DNA of 64,000 bases from Prosthecochloris ethylica. GTDB taxonomy: Bacteria; Bacteroidota; Chlorobiia; Chlorobiales; Chlorobiaceae. The position numbers and the translations under genes are program-made. The notes beneath the pieces are model-generated. The model was given only the letters and a program-made list of their open reading frames with translations, was not told the DNA's origin and made no database searches. This document shows, piece by piece, positions 40,071-49,711 of the stretch. Location of the stretch: assembly GCF_015234275.1 (NCBI RefSeq), contig NZ_JADGII010000010.1. One strand, written 5' to 3'. How positions within the stretch are numbered: position 1 is the first letter of the stretch; each line of letters begins with the position of its first letter.

Positions 40071-41035
40071 AGTGTAATTGCTTTGATTTTTTTACCTTGA
40101 AGCTGCGATTTAATTGCATCAACTTGAGTGTAAAAGCGAATTTCTTTCACGATTTCTTTTTGAGCAGCTTCATGAATCTTGCCGAAGTCCAATGTATAAT
40201 CTTCGCTTGAGCGAATTTGTTCTTCCGTTGCTTTTAGAGTATTCAGTTTAACCAACCTGTCCGCTCCATATAATTTTTTTGTTGGTTCCGCATAAACAAT
40301 TTGAAGCAAAAGAAGAGAGTTTTGATTTTGCTTTGTGCGCGTGTTGGCGTTATTGATACTTTCCCAAAGAGCTTTAAACATCAACTTTATATCTTCTTCA
40401 GATAAACATGTGTGCAAAGCACTATAAGGATTGATCCAGCCATGAATTTGATTAATTGCATACGGAACAACGGTTGTTGTTCCAATTGCTCCCCTTGATT
40501 TCTCTGTGCTTGAAGAAAAGACGGATGTATTTTGATGCATCCTCAAATCAACTGAATTAAGTGATGGATTAAGCAATGAATATTGAACTGGTCCTGTAAG
40601 GTTTACAGCATCGCCCTCTTCTGTTGAAATTCCACCAAAAAGACGAACATCAATACACTTTTGCATAACTTTTAAAGCATCTTGTTCTTTCTTTTTCTTT
40701 TCACCTTTTCCAACCTCAACATAAACATCAGGGTGTTTATCAACATCATTATATTTCTTTTTTAATGACTGCATTCTTGCGGCAGCCCCTGAAATCTTTT
40801 TACCTTCTTCAACGCTTGAACGATCATTAAACACATAAACATCATAGCCTCCAATTGCAATAAAATAATCTCTGATAAACCTTTTAATACGAACATCACT
40901 TACAAGAACTTTCTTTGTTTCTTCATCATACCGCTGTTCCCCTGTAAAGGGATCGCCGTTTGGCGTCGAGTAAGTTGTTTCGTAGAAAAAGAGAATCTCA
41001 GATTTTTCTACCGGTAATTTTCTCTGTTCTGACAT
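40067..41035 (-). CDS. cas7: Cascade backbone subunit Cas7 (Csh2-like)
   Basis: The crRNA-binding backbone protein of type I-B Cascade, 322 residues. Family features include EILFFYETTYSTPNGDP at the N-terminus, SDVRIKRFIRDY, the glycine-rich DVRLFGGIS segment and NLTGPVQYSLLNPSLN. A lysine-rich loop (EVGKGEKKKKEQDA) may be an RNA-contact insertion. It follows cas8b by 53 bp and overlaps cas5 by 4 bp. Confidence 0.93.
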   Translation of the reverse strand: MSEQRKLPVEKSEILFFYETTYSTPNGDPFTGEQRYDEETKKVLVSDVRIKRFIRDYFIAIGGYDVYVFNDRSSVEEGKKISGAAARMQSLKKKYNDVDKHPDVYVEVGKGEKKKKEQDALKVMQKCIDVRLFGGISTEEGDAVNLTGPVQYSLLNPSLNSVDLRMHQNTSVFSSSTEKSRGAIGTTTVVPYAINQIHGWINPYSALHTCLSEEDIKLMFKALWESINNANTRTKQNQNSLLLLQIVYAEPTKKLYGADRLVKLNTLKATEEQIRSSEDYTLDFGKIHEAAQKEIVKEIRFYTQVDAIKSQLQGKKIKAITL

Positions 41036-41088
41036 AATCGTATAGTGATTAAGTTATTTAAGAAATTTGTTTCGATTTCTTCTGATTT

Positions 41089-42756
41089 TTAAGATTCATA
41101 TTTGAAAAAGCTTTCAAAAAAGCCAAAAGCACATTCGTTTTTCAAATAGTCTTTTTCATTCATTTTACCAACAACAGAAGCCAATTCAACCGATGCTTTT
41201 TGCAAATCGGGGTAAGCAACATCATGAATAGCCAACTTCTCATTAATAAAGTTTGAAAATTCTATTAATCCTCTTTTGTCCGAAATTCGTCGAGAAAGTA
41301 GCCCGACATAATTTTTTTCAAATGAATTGATTTTGTAAGCAAGTGGTTTTGCCATTTTACCAAGCAATAGACCCGCCTGATAACTCGAACAATTTTCCAT
41401 TTCCATAATTTTATCTGTGATTGAGTTTTGTATTTGATTCAGAAAATAATAATCATACTTAAGAAGATTGTAATCCCCCTGATCGTTGCGAATATTAAAC
41501 TCTGTTTTTTCAATGAATGCTGGGAGCAAAACATCATCATTGTAATATGTCCCTGTATAGATTTTAGGAAGGACTTTGAACAGATGGTTTTGGTATTTCC
41601 TACTCTGAGTTTTTTTATAAAGATTCAAAATATTCATAAATGAGTATATAATTTTAAATGGTTTTAATTCATATTGAAACTCCTCACTACGAACATCTCC
41701 CAATCTTCTCTTTACAGCATTTATTTCATCAAATCTTTGATGTAAAAAACTTTTCTTTATCGCTGATATTTCCAAAACATCGCTATCAACATTACCTCCT
41801 ACTTTGCAAAAAATGACATCAAACTCAACAATGGCTTGGTTTGCATCTGACAACATTAAGGAAAAGCATTCATCAAAGGATTGTTCATTATTACTTATTT
41901 GATTTAGTACATCCTCTGATATTCTTTGTTCTGAAAATGCCTCAAGGTCATCAGAAGAAAGATTATCACCCTTTGGCAGAATAATGATTTTTATATCACT
42001 TTTTGTATCCCTTTCTGTAATCAATGCATTTTCAGAGTAATTGACTGCATAAAAAAGGTTTTTTATATCATCAATTGCAAATCCGACTGAGCGATATTTT
42101 TTTGATTTATCAAAATAAGGGAATTGAATATCATTTTTAGCATCCCCCGAACAAATTGAGCGATAAAGCATACTATCAAACGCCCACTGCCCATTTTCTG
42201 AAAATTGTGTTGCGAATTTTGAAACCATCAAATCACTTATTTCATCTAAAACCTTACCATCATCCAACTCAAACCAATTTTGCCCATCAAAATCAAAATG
42301 CAAGTAAATATTCTTATCGAGATTTAAAACATCTTCAATCTTATCAAGATTTTTGATCAATGAAACTCTAAATTGCCTCACAATATCAGACTCTAATAAA
42401 GCAGCATGTTCATCCGCTCGTTTGACAGAACTATATTTGGAAAATTTTAATGATCTATAATTACCTCCCTCTTTATTTTCCTTCTTTTGGAAATGATAAA
42501 TATCTCCAAACAGTGTTTTAATAGATGAATCTGAATCTGAGGTTTGATATGTTAAGTAATAAAGACTACTCCTTTCATTTTCAGGAATTTCTTTTATACT
42601 GTCAAAATCAAAGCTAAAATCTTCGCGGACTGGGAGTGAAAGAAAAGTAATAGTCGTGTTTTTTTTGGGGACAGGCGCCGGCTTAATGTAACGATGATGC
42701 TTTAATCGACCTGCCTCTCGAAAAGTCTTTCCGATTTGTAATAGTGTTTCAAGCAT
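41089..42756 (-). CDS. cas8b: Cascade large subunit Cas8b (Csh1/TM1802-like)
   Basis: Position (first of cas8-cas7-cas5-cas3), size (555 aa) and the N-terminal MLETLLQIGKTFREAGRL fit the large PAM-recognising subunit of type I-B Cascade. Large subunits are poorly conserved, so the call rests mostly on context. The gene is strongly AT-rich (20 G/C of 60 in the line at 41941) and is separated from cas6 by 125 AT-rich bases, a likely module boundary. Confidence 0.85.
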   Translation of the reverse strand: MLETLLQIGKTFREAGRLKHHRYIKPAPVPKKNTTITFLSLPVREDFSFDFDSIKEIPENERSSLYYLTYQTSDSDSSIKTLFGDIYHFQKKENKEGGNYRSLKFSKYSSVKRADEHAALLESDIVRQFRVSLIKNLDKIEDVLNLDKNIYLHFDFDGQNWFELDDGKVLDEISDLMVSKFATQFSENGQWAFDSMLYRSICSGDAKNDIQFPYFDKSKKYRSVGFAIDDIKNLFYAVNYSENALITERDTKSDIKIIILPKGDNLSSDDLEAFSEQRISEDVLNQISNNEQSFDECFSLMLSDANQAIVEFDVIFCKVGGNVDSDVLEISAIKKSFLHQRFDEINAVKRRLGDVRSEEFQYELKPFKIIYSFMNILNLYKKTQSRKYQNHLFKVLPKIYTGTYYNDDVLLPAFIEKTEFNIRNDQGDYNLLKYDYYFLNQIQNSITDKIMEMENCSSYQAGLLLGKMAKPLAYKINSFEKNYVGLLSRRISDKRGLIEFSNFINEKLAIHDVAYPDLQKASVELASVVGKMNEKDYLKNECAFGFFESFFKYES

Positions 42757-42881
42757 TTCAAACGCGTTTAGTTATACTACCTTGTTAGAAAACCTCATAT
42801 TGTTCACTCGATCTTATTCATAGGAAAACCTCGCATTTATTTTTTATCGAACAAGCTGTTTTTTCGAACAAACCGGCTTTT
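42757..42881. other. AT-rich spacer between cas6 and cas8b
   Basis: No gene is visible. It marks the step from about 55% GC in cas6 to about one-third GC in cas8b and may hold a secondary promoter for the effector module. Confidence 0.45.
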
Positions 42882-43685
42882 TCACGAACTCACTTTCACC
42901 ATACCGAACCCCATCGGATTGTTTTCCCCGAATCCGCACTCGTAACCAACTTTAATCAGTTCAGGGTCACCGGTCACTGAAAAAGGGCATTGTATGGCCT
43001 TGACTCTGGTCTCTTTTCCGCTGGAGTCCTTGATGGTAATCAGCTTTTCCACGCTTCTGCCCTTCTTCCGGAGCCGGTTGAGATACTCTTCTTCAAACCT
43101 CATTGAAAAGGGAATACCATTTTCCGGAGGTTCGCAGTCAAACAACCCGCGATACTTCGCCTGCAGATTATGCAAGAGCATATCAGAGAGGCGGCTGTCA
43201 TCGTAACGCAGATATTCCTTCGTATTCATACCGGTTGACGGATCACGATAGACCGATACGGCGAGTGGCGACAACATTGAAAATGTCATGTTCTCCGACC
43301 ATTCCGGTTCGGGCAACTTTTCGATACACTCCTTACCGTATACCGCATGATGAATCCGCAATGGTCCTTCGGCAAACAAGCCGAGAATCAGATGCTGAAG
43401 AAACTCCTCCTTCGGCGATGAGAGATAGAACGATACCTGACGGGAACGGGAAACAATCTCTCCCTTCTCGATTGTCCGGTTCGGAATCTGAAGGTTCGAA
43501 AAGGTGAAATATTTGAATTTTTGCCGGCTCCCTTCAGGAGCATACCCTTTGTCATGCAAAACAGTTGCAAATTCAGAGGAGGATTTGGAAAGGGTATTGT
43601 AGATCGCGGCCGCCAAATGGTAGCTGTAATTACAAGGAATGCGTTCTACCGGCCGCTCCTGCCTTAAAGTCAACTTAATCCTCAT
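42882..43685 (-). CDS. cas6: CRISPR RNA-processing endonuclease Cas6
   Basis: Cas6 cuts the repeat transcript to mature crRNAs. The 267-residue protein shows the N-terminal RAMP strand (MRIKLTLR), a candidate catalytic histidine (NYSYHLAAAIYN) and the C-terminal glycine-rich loop (GYECGFGENNPMGFGMV) diagnostic of Cas6. GC is about 55% (33 of 60 in the line at 43021), much higher than the adjacent cas8b. It is the first cas gene, 69 bp after the WYL regulator on the same strand. Confidence 0.93.
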   Translation of the reverse strand: MRIKLTLRQERPVERIPCNYSYHLAAAIYNTLSKSSSEFATVLHDKGYAPEGSRQKFKYFTFSNLQIPNRTIEKGEIVSRSRQVSFYLSSPKEEFLQHLILGLFAEGPLRIHHAVYGKECIEKLPEPEWSENMTFSMLSPLAVSVYRDPSTGMNTKEYLRYDDSRLSDMLLHNLQAKYRGLFDCEPPENGIPFSMRFEEEYLNRLRKKGRSVEKLITIKDSSGKETRVKAIQCPFSVTGDPELIKVGYECGFGENNPMGFGMVKVSS

Positions 43686-43754
43686 ACACTCATTTTTTAG
43701 TTTGGTTTCCTTTTCAATCTACCACCCACGGTAGGACATCCGCCGACCCACCTG

Positions 43755-44726
43755 TCATTTTTTCTCATATTTTTCCTGCATTCGCATGATTTCGTCCTGG
43801 ACCATCGTTCTGAGCTCTTCAGGTTCCAGTACTTCGGCTTCTGCTCCGTACTGCATCACCCAGCTTCTGACAGCATGAAGTGCACTGACCTGCATAGACA
43901 GGATCAGGCCACCGTCTTGGCACTCTTCGATATCCTGAGTTCTGTGCCAGGTCCGCTCTCGTATCCACCGTGCCTGGTGTGCGGAGAAACGGATTCGGAT
44001 ATGATGACTCTCTTCGCCGGGGTGTTGCAAAAACATGCTGTCGATATAGTCGTCCGGACTGAAACGGTCATCGGGCACGAAATGATCACCGCTCAACACT
44101 GCATGCTGTATCCGCCGAACCACGAAGGCCCGGTATGCACAGCGCAACTCGCACCAGGCGATGAGGTACCAGCTACCCTGTGCATAATGCAATCGGCGTG
44201 GATGAAGCACCCGATCTGTGCGCTGTCCGGTCGAAGGGGCATCGTACTCGATCCTTACTTTGAGATGATTGCGAATGGCATCATCGAGAAGGGCGTAATA
44301 TTCTTCCCGGTGGCCACTCACCAGAGAACGCTCGAATGAGTAGACACTGAAAAAAGAGTCTCCAGTGATTCTTTCAGGAAGGAATTGCAAGACCTTGTCG
44401 AGAGCATGACTGACTTCTTCGTAATAGGGAGTCCCGTGATACTCAGCAAGGACCTGGCGGGTCGCTTTCAGGGCTTCAGCTTCTCCGTTATCGAGAAACA
44501 TCGAAGGAAGGAATTGCCAGTCCTGTTCATAGTAATAGCCGTTCCTGCGACTATCAAACGCTATCGGGGCCCCCATCTGGTCACGCATGTACGAAATATC
44601 ACGCTGGACACTTTTCGCACTGACTTCGAAATAGCCAGCAAGAGAGGTGCAATTGGGGTAACGCTCCGCTCGCAGTTGCTCGTCGATAGCATACATTCGG
44701 ATAAGCGGAGGACGGGACTGTTTCAT
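43755..44726 (-). CDS. HTH/WYL-domain transcriptional regulator of the CRISPR locus
   Basis: This 323-residue protein has an N-terminal winged helix (RPPLIRMYAIDEQL, then SLAGYFEVSAKSVQRDISYM) and a central WYL domain (HPRRLHYAQGSWYLIAW), followed by a WCX-like C-terminal domain. WYL proteins often regulate CRISPR and other defence loci in response to nucleic-acid ligands. The gene is immediately upstream of cas6 on the same strand, so it is a likely cas-operon regulator. The start is uncertain: I chose the ATG at 44724-44726; a GTG at 44768 would add 14 residues. No clear ribosome-binding site is seen for either. Confidence 0.88.
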   Translation of the reverse strand: MKQSRPPLIRMYAIDEQLRAERYPNCTSLAGYFEVSAKSVQRDISYMRDQMGAPIAFDSRRNGYYYEQDWQFLPSMFLDNGEAEALKATRQVLAEYHGTPYYEEVSHALDKVLQFLPERITGDSFFSVYSFERSLVSGHREEYYALLDDAIRNHLKVRIEYDAPSTGQRTDRVLHPRRLHYAQGSWYLIAWCELRCAYRAFVVRRIQHAVLSGDHFVPDDRFSPDDYIDSMFLQHPGEESHHIRIRFSAHQARWIRERTWHRTQDIEECQDGGLILSMQVSALHAVRSWVMQYGAEAEVLEPEELRTMVQDEIMRMQEKYEKK

Positions 44727-44785
44727 GGCGTGAAGCAATCTGTTTTTCAAATAATACAATAAATACACTTCGCAACCAACACCTG

Positions 44786-45535
44786 TTAAAGCATTTTGTC
44801 AGTACCAGCCTGCGCTCCTTCAATCATGCACTGCAGCATTTCGTCTTCCATCTTCTGCAGATAGCCTGGATGACCCTTGCGGCGGTCTTTTGGCTGGAGA
44901 TCCATGATGCGGCTGAGTCGACCAGGGCTGCCATGGAGAACAGCGACCCGGTCGCAGAGATGCGTGATTTCACGAGTATCGTGAGAAACGAACATGACGC
45001 TGATGCCGGTTTCAGTAAGAAGCGTGTTGAGAAAATCGATCATCTGCATACGCAAGGGAAAATCCAGACCCGAAAAGGGTTCATCCATGAGAAAAACGTC
45101 AGGCTCGTAAGCCAGTCCGCGAGCGAGAGCCACACGCTGGCGCATTCCGCCACTGAGCTGGTCGGGATAATAGTCGGCATACCGATCGAGCCCGACGGCA
45201 TGCAACGCGTCACGAATCACCTCCGACACACGCCCCTTCAGCCGCTCACCATCGAGCACGAAACTGATATTCTCCCGCACAGTAAACCACGGGATCAGAC
45301 GTGATTCCTGAAAAATATAAGCTATACGCAGATCAGGGCTGACCCGCTCGACAGTACCAGAAGAGGGTTGCTCGAGCCCGGCGATCATGCTCAGAATAGT
45401 GGTTTTGCCGCAACCACTCGGTCCGACAATCCCCATGACTTCCCCCTGGTGAAGTGTACAGCTGAAGGAGTCGAGCACGACCTGCGAACCGAACGTTTTG
45501 CTCAGATCGTTGCAGCGAAGGACATTAGGGACCAT
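44786..45535 (-). CDS. ABC transporter ATPase (NitT/TauT family)
   Basis: The energising subunit of an importer, 249 residues. Motifs: Walker A (GIVGPSGCGKTTIL), Q-loop (YIFQESRLIPWF), signature (LSGGMRQRVALARGLA), Walker B (VFLMDEPFSGLD) and H-loop (FVSHDTREI). It overlaps the permease gene upstream by 11 bp and is last in the operon TonB receptor-binding protein-permease-ATPase. The family imports sulfonates, nitrate, bicarbonate, thiamine precursors and others; the substrate cannot be read from the sequence. Confidence 0.92.
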   Translation of the reverse strand: MVPNVLRCNDLSKTFGSQVVLDSFSCTLHQGEVMGIVGPSGCGKTTILSMIAGLEQPSSGTVERVSPDLRIAYIFQESRLIPWFTVRENISFVLDGERLKGRVSEVIRDALHAVGLDRYADYYPDQLSGGMRQRVALARGLAYEPDVFLMDEPFSGLDFPLRMQMIDFLNTLLTETGISVMFVSHDTREITHLCDRVAVLHGSPGRLSRIMDLQPKDRRKGHPGYLQKMEDEMLQCMIEGAQAGTDKML

Positions 45536-46283
45536 TTCTCTCGATTCTCAGTTTCGTTTGCAGCCAGTTCACCCCCGGCCGTATCAAGCCGTATTCCAGG
45601 GTGAAGCCGAGCAGGACAATCAGGACGATGTAGGCATAAACCACGTTCGCCTCCGAGTAGAGGTAAGCCCCCCAGAGACGCGGCCCGAACCCGCGTGCGG
45701 CAGTGAACGCCTCTGCCATGATGACAACCCTCCAGATCACGCTCAGCGAGGAAGAGGAGGCCGCCACGGAACTCAGGAGAATTCCAGGCAGATAAACCGA
45801 CCCGAAAAGCCTGAACCTCCCAACCCGGTAGGCGACAGCCATCTCTATGAGATCGCGGTCAAGCCCTTTGACGGCCGACACGGTATTGAAAAAGAAAATC
45901 GGTACTGCAGCTGACAGCCCAACCATAAACGAGGGGGCCGAGCCCATCCCGAAAAGCAGAATGGCTATCACCAGCCATGCCACCGGTGGCGCACTTTCGG
46001 CAAGGACCATCACCGGGTGCAATGTATCGAGCAGATCTTTGCGCAGACCGGCGAGAATCCCAAGTACGGTCCCGATCAGCAGAGACACCAAGAAGCTCCC
46101 GACCACCCTCCAGAATGTCGCATGGAGATCCGCAAGAAAAAAACCGTCGGCAACCACATCCCGGAGCGCAAGTGCGACGCTCCGGGGTGGGGGAATGATC
46201 GCCGGCGGGTATATAGCACACAAGACGAACCAGAGCGCTACGATTCCGAAAATACCAAGAAGAAAAAACAAAAATGACCGCAT
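45525..46283 (-). CDS. ABC transporter permease (NitT/TauT family)
   Basis: A 252-residue membrane protein with about six helices, beginning with the first at FLFFLLGIFGIVALWFVL and the family N-terminal YPPAIIPPPRSVALAL. The BPD_transp_1 loop is visible as the EMAVAYRVGRFRLFGSVYLPG coupling region. The ATG overlaps the stop of the upstream binding-protein gene (TAATG). It is the membrane half of the importer encoded by its neighbours. Confidence 0.92.
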   Translation of the reverse strand: MRSFLFFLLGIFGIVALWFVLCAIYPPAIIPPPRSVALALRDVVADGFFLADLHATFWRVVGSFLVSLLIGTVLGILAGLRKDLLDTLHPVMVLAESAPPVAWLVIAILLFGMGSAPSFMVGLSAAVPIFFFNTVSAVKGLDRDLIEMAVAYRVGRFRLFGSVYLPGILLSSVAASSSSLSVIWRVVIMAEAFTAARGFGPRLWGAYLYSEANVVYAYIVLIVLLGFTLEYGLIRPGVNWLQTKLRIERNGP

Positions 46284-47311
46284 TAGAACACCGATCGGAA
46301 AACCTTCTCGTCGACAACCACGCCGTAGATCCTCTTCAATTCTTTCACAACAACCTTCTCGACAGCTCGAGCGTCACGAAAATCGAGCCCAAGCCGCCCG
46401 GATTTAAGCATGGATCGGTAAACAGATGCCGGGGCGTTCTGTCCGTAGACCTCTTTCATGGCAACCGACACTATGTCGGCGACCTCGTCAACATGACGGG
46501 GATCTCCCACGTAGTCAACTGCTCTGCGAAAACCGTCGACGAAAGCTTGAGCCGCTTTCTTGTTGGAACCAACCCGGTAGGGCTCGACCACCCAGAGACC
46601 ACCCAGCGGAGTTTCGCCGGTTTGAGGACTGGCAGCCGCCTGCGAATCCATGAGTACCTTGTACCGGACCGGCCAGTTCTCTCGCTGCTGGCGCTGCAGG
46701 ATGATGCTCACCATCGGCTCCGGAGCCACGAGCCCCAATGGTGCACTCTCCGACCTCGACAGCTGAGCCATCAGCACAGGCCCGCCACCACCTGACACAA
46801 AATCAGCACGAACACCCTGCATGTGCAAGGCATACCTGGCAACCATGTGAGAAGGCGTCATCACGGCCGGCACGGCGATCAGGCGCTGAGCATCAAGCTT
46901 CCTGACGCTGTTGACTGATTCCTGTGCCAGAAGGTGCACGCCCTTCCAGACGTGAACCCCCACCAGCGAAAGATTACTGATACCGGCATCCACAAAACGC
47001 GAACCGCCAAGTACGCTGAACAGCGCAAAATCGGCTGCGCGGCTGTAAAGCATCGCCCGCATCGCGCTCGGGTCTCCTGACGGCGCCATCACCAGTTCAA
47101 CGTCGACACCGGGCATCCACTCGTCAGCTTTTGCCCTGAGCACCGACATGGGAATAAAATTCGGGTCCGGCGGCGTGATGACCCTGAATGTCGTCACATC
47201 ACCCTCTCTGGTATTCTGTGCATGCACGTCATCAACAGCTCCGACCAAAAGCATGATGATGAATACCGACATGACGCGCGGAAACACAGCGCAAGAAAAA
47301 TACGTCCCCAT
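46283..47311 (-). CDS. ABC transporter substrate-binding protein (NMT1/THI5-like)
   Basis: A periplasmic binding protein with a signal peptide (hydrophobic stretch MSVFIIMLLVGAVDDVHA). The mature part has the type 2 binding fold, starting FRVITPPDPNFIPMSVLRAK and continuing with ADFALFSVLGGSRFVDAG and GPVLMAQLSR. The start is uncertain: ATG at 47309-47311 is used here; ATG at 47272 or TTG at 47320 are alternatives. The gene lies 29 bp after the TonB receptor stop, which suggests a substrate that first needs active outer-membrane uptake. Confidence 0.85.
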   Translation of the reverse strand: MGTYFSCAVFPRVMSVFIIMLLVGAVDDVHAQNTREGDVTTFRVITPPDPNFIPMSVLRAKADEWMPGVDVELVMAPSGDPSAMRAMLYSRAADFALFSVLGGSRFVDAGISNLSLVGVHVWKGVHLLAQESVNSVRKLDAQRLIAVPAVMTPSHMVARYALHMQGVRADFVSGGGGPVLMAQLSRSESAPLGLVAPEPMVSIILQRQQRENWPVRYKVLMDSQAAASPQTGETPLGGLWVVEPYRVGSNKKAAQAFVDGFRRAVDYVGDPRHVDEVADIVSVAMKEVYGQNAPASVYRSMLKSGRLGLDFRDARAVEKVVVKELKRIYGVVVDEKVFRSVF

Positions 47312-47340
47312 AGGTAGCAATAATTCAGATGTTAAAAGGT

Positions 47341-49464
47341 TCAGAACATGTAGCGCATGCCGACATAACCAAACGTCCCAACGGTGGACCCGAGCTCTTT
47401 GTCGACATCGTCATCGAACAGGTTGTCGACCCCGGCATAGATCTCTCCACCATAAGCAAATTCGGGCATCCACGACAACTTGAGGTTGACGAAGGTGTAG
47501 TCATCGGCCACAAAGCGCTGCATATTTTTTTCATAGGTCTGGTCACCGGTATAGAATACCCCGGCATTGAGCAGCAGGTTCGAAACAGGGCGGTAATCGG
47601 CTGAAACTGACAGTGTAACCTCGGGGGTATAATCCAGTCGATGACCTGTTGTTTCGTTTTCGGCATCCATGACGGTAAACCCGGTATTCAGGTCGATATC
47701 TTCAAGGAAGCGAAATCCGAGGTACCCTTCGATCCCCTTGATGCGGGCGTCACCAACATTGGTGAAGGTGTAATAACCACCCTGCGATACCTGGCCGATG
47801 CGGTCATCGATCGAGTTGTAGAATGCTGATACTTCATACATCCATGATTCACCCCGGCCGCTCAGGCCAAGTTCGATGTTATCACTGGCTTCAGGCTCGA
47901 TGTCACTCGCGGTTTTTCCGAGACTGAGATCGATGGTCTGCGCGCCGAGCACACGGCCTTTAGGAGTATTGCGGTTCATGTAGAGCTCGGGGGCTGATGG
48001 TGCCCGGTATCCCTGTCCGTAATTCACCCGGGCCCGCAGGGCTTCGTTGAAGGCGTACATCATGCCGACACTGCCGGTCACCTGATCGTCGAATTCGCTA
48101 TAGCTGTCGAAACGCATGCCGTAGACCAGGTCAAGTTTCTCCGTCAGGCTCCACTCGTCCTGGGCATAGGCAGACCGAGTGATATAACCCACCGTCGTCG
48201 GCGTACGATCTTCGGCAAACCACGGAGACTTCCGCTCGGCATCCAGATGCTCAGCACCGAAGAGAAGCTCATGGCCGTTGCCTGCCGACCATTGAGCTGT
48301 CAATTCATGAGATATCGTGGAAACTTCGCCGTAACACGTCCCACCACCATCGGGACGTTCGGTATAACCGAGGTCCTCGTAATAAACTGGTGACAGCGTG
48401 TCATGCTTTTCGTACCAAGAACCGTAACTCTTCCACTTCAATTCGAGGTTCTCAGCCGCTTGCCAGGCCACCCGGCCTGCAAGGTCTATCCGCTCGGTAT
48501 CGAGCTCTTCATAGATCGGAAGGCTGAACACCGGAAACCCTTTTCCGGAAGGAAGCACATTTGCTGAAGGATATTGTGCCCCGACAAACTCGCTGGTCCG
48601 CTCCTCTTTCATATACGAGACATCGGCCCCGATCTCGACCCTGTCGCTCAGGCTGTAGTCGAGACTCCCCCCGATAGTGAACACATCGGAATCGTCACGA
48701 TAGGTCGTCTGTGAGATGTAGCTGTCGGGTATGTTGTTCTTTGCATATCCGATGCTCGATGATGACGGCGGTACCTTTGTTTTATCTCCCGGAGGAGCAT
48801 TGAATACTTTAGGCCGTGCAACCTCTTTTTCTGTATAGGGATCTGTCGTGATGAAACTGAAATACCCGCTGTAGCGCAGCTCATCGACTGCTCCCCTGAC
48901 GCTGCCATCGACACTGTAACGTTCACCGTCACCGTCATAGTTCGAGCCTGCCTGCACATTGAGCGATCCCTGCACCTGGTCATCAGGCTTCTTTGTGATG
49001 ATATTAATCACACCGCCGATCGCTTCGGAACCGTACAGAACACTCATGGGACCTTTTACGATTTCGATACGCTCGATTGCCCCGGCGCCGATGCGGTTGA
49101 GCTCGTACTTGAAGCTACGTTCACCCGAAAGACGGCGGCCGTCAACCAGTACGAGCGTGCCGAACGCCCCGGCACCACGCACCGACATTTGGCCCAGGCC
49201 GGGATTGATAAACACCCCCGGTGTCTGTTCGAACACATCACGTAACGTGACCGCTCCCATGTTCTGTATTTCTTCTTCGGTTACAATTTCCACCGAAACA
49301 GGGGCATCGCTGATTCCCCGCTCGGTTTTCGTGGCTGTAACGGTAATTTCGTCTATTTGCATCCACGTAATCCCTTCCTGGTCAGCTGCCGGAGAGGAAG
49401 ACGGCGATAAGAGCAGCAATGCGGACAGCACTCCGCACTGCCTGACAAGTTTTTTATTCAACAT
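47341..49464 (-). CDS. TonB-dependent outer-membrane receptor
   Basis: A 707-residue outer-membrane gated barrel. After a signal peptide (LSALLLLSPSSSPAA) comes a TonB box (IDEITVTATKTE) and a plug domain (MSVRGAGAFGTLVLVDGRRL, then EIVKGPMSVLYGSEAIGGVI). The barrel ends with the characteristic C-terminal aromatic residue (VGMRYMF). It resembles the CirA/BtuB group of ligand-gated receptors. As first gene of an operon with a complete ABC importer it would supply that importer's substrate, possibly a metal chelate or vitamin. No riboswitch or Fur box could be recognised in 49465-49609. Confidence 0.93.
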   Translation of the reverse strand: MLNKKLVRQCGVLSALLLLSPSSSPAADQEGITWMQIDEITVTATKTERGISDAPVSVEIVTEEEIQNMGAVTLRDVFEQTPGVFINPGLGQMSVRGAGAFGTLVLVDGRRLSGERSFKYELNRIGAGAIERIEIVKGPMSVLYGSEAIGGVINIITKKPDDQVQGSLNVQAGSNYDGDGERYSVDGSVRGAVDELRYSGYFSFITTDPYTEKEVARPKVFNAPPGDKTKVPPSSSSIGYAKNNIPDSYISQTTYRDDSDVFTIGGSLDYSLSDRVEIGADVSYMKEERTSEFVGAQYPSANVLPSGKGFPVFSLPIYEELDTERIDLAGRVAWQAAENLELKWKSYGSWYEKHDTLSPVYYEDLGYTERPDGGGTCYGEVSTISHELTAQWSAGNGHELLFGAEHLDAERKSPWFAEDRTPTTVGYITRSAYAQDEWSLTEKLDLVYGMRFDSYSEFDDQVTGSVGMMYAFNEALRARVNYGQGYRAPSAPELYMNRNTPKGRVLGAQTIDLSLGKTASDIEPEASDNIELGLSGRGESWMYEVSAFYNSIDDRIGQVSQGGYYTFTNVGDARIKGIEGYLGFRFLEDIDLNTGFTVMDAENETTGHRLDYTPEVTLSVSADYRPVSNLLLNAGVFYTGDQTYEKNMQRFVADDYTFVNLKLSWMPEFAYGGEIYAGVDNLFDDDVDKELGSTVGTFGYVGMRYMF

Positions 49465-49711
49465 GATTGCAATTTTTCATTTATTTGGACGAAAGAAAAA
49501 TAAAAAAAGGAACCGAAGACACAAATTTATCACCCCTTGAACACGTAAATCTCATGGCAACATTTTCACAATTCACATTATCTTGCGCGGAGACACCTAA
49601 CTCACGCTTGTGAAATCCACCACACTGTTCTTTATTCATAGACAACAGTCTGTCACCCGACAGGAGCGACAGACCGAGAAAACAGATCAACAGCAAAAAG
49701 GACAGCGTCTC
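49465..49711. other. Divergent promoter region between TonB receptor and DUF3127 genes
   Basis: About 247 bases with A/T-rich stretches near 49480-49510. It should contain both divergent promoters. I found no riboswitch fold, inverted repeat or reading frame I could support. Confidence 0.4.

Noticed and set aside
43628..43636. AATTACAAG, identical to the end of the CRISPR repeat, inside cas6
   Set aside because: Nine bases in an intact coding frame are expected by chance; no more of the repeat is present.
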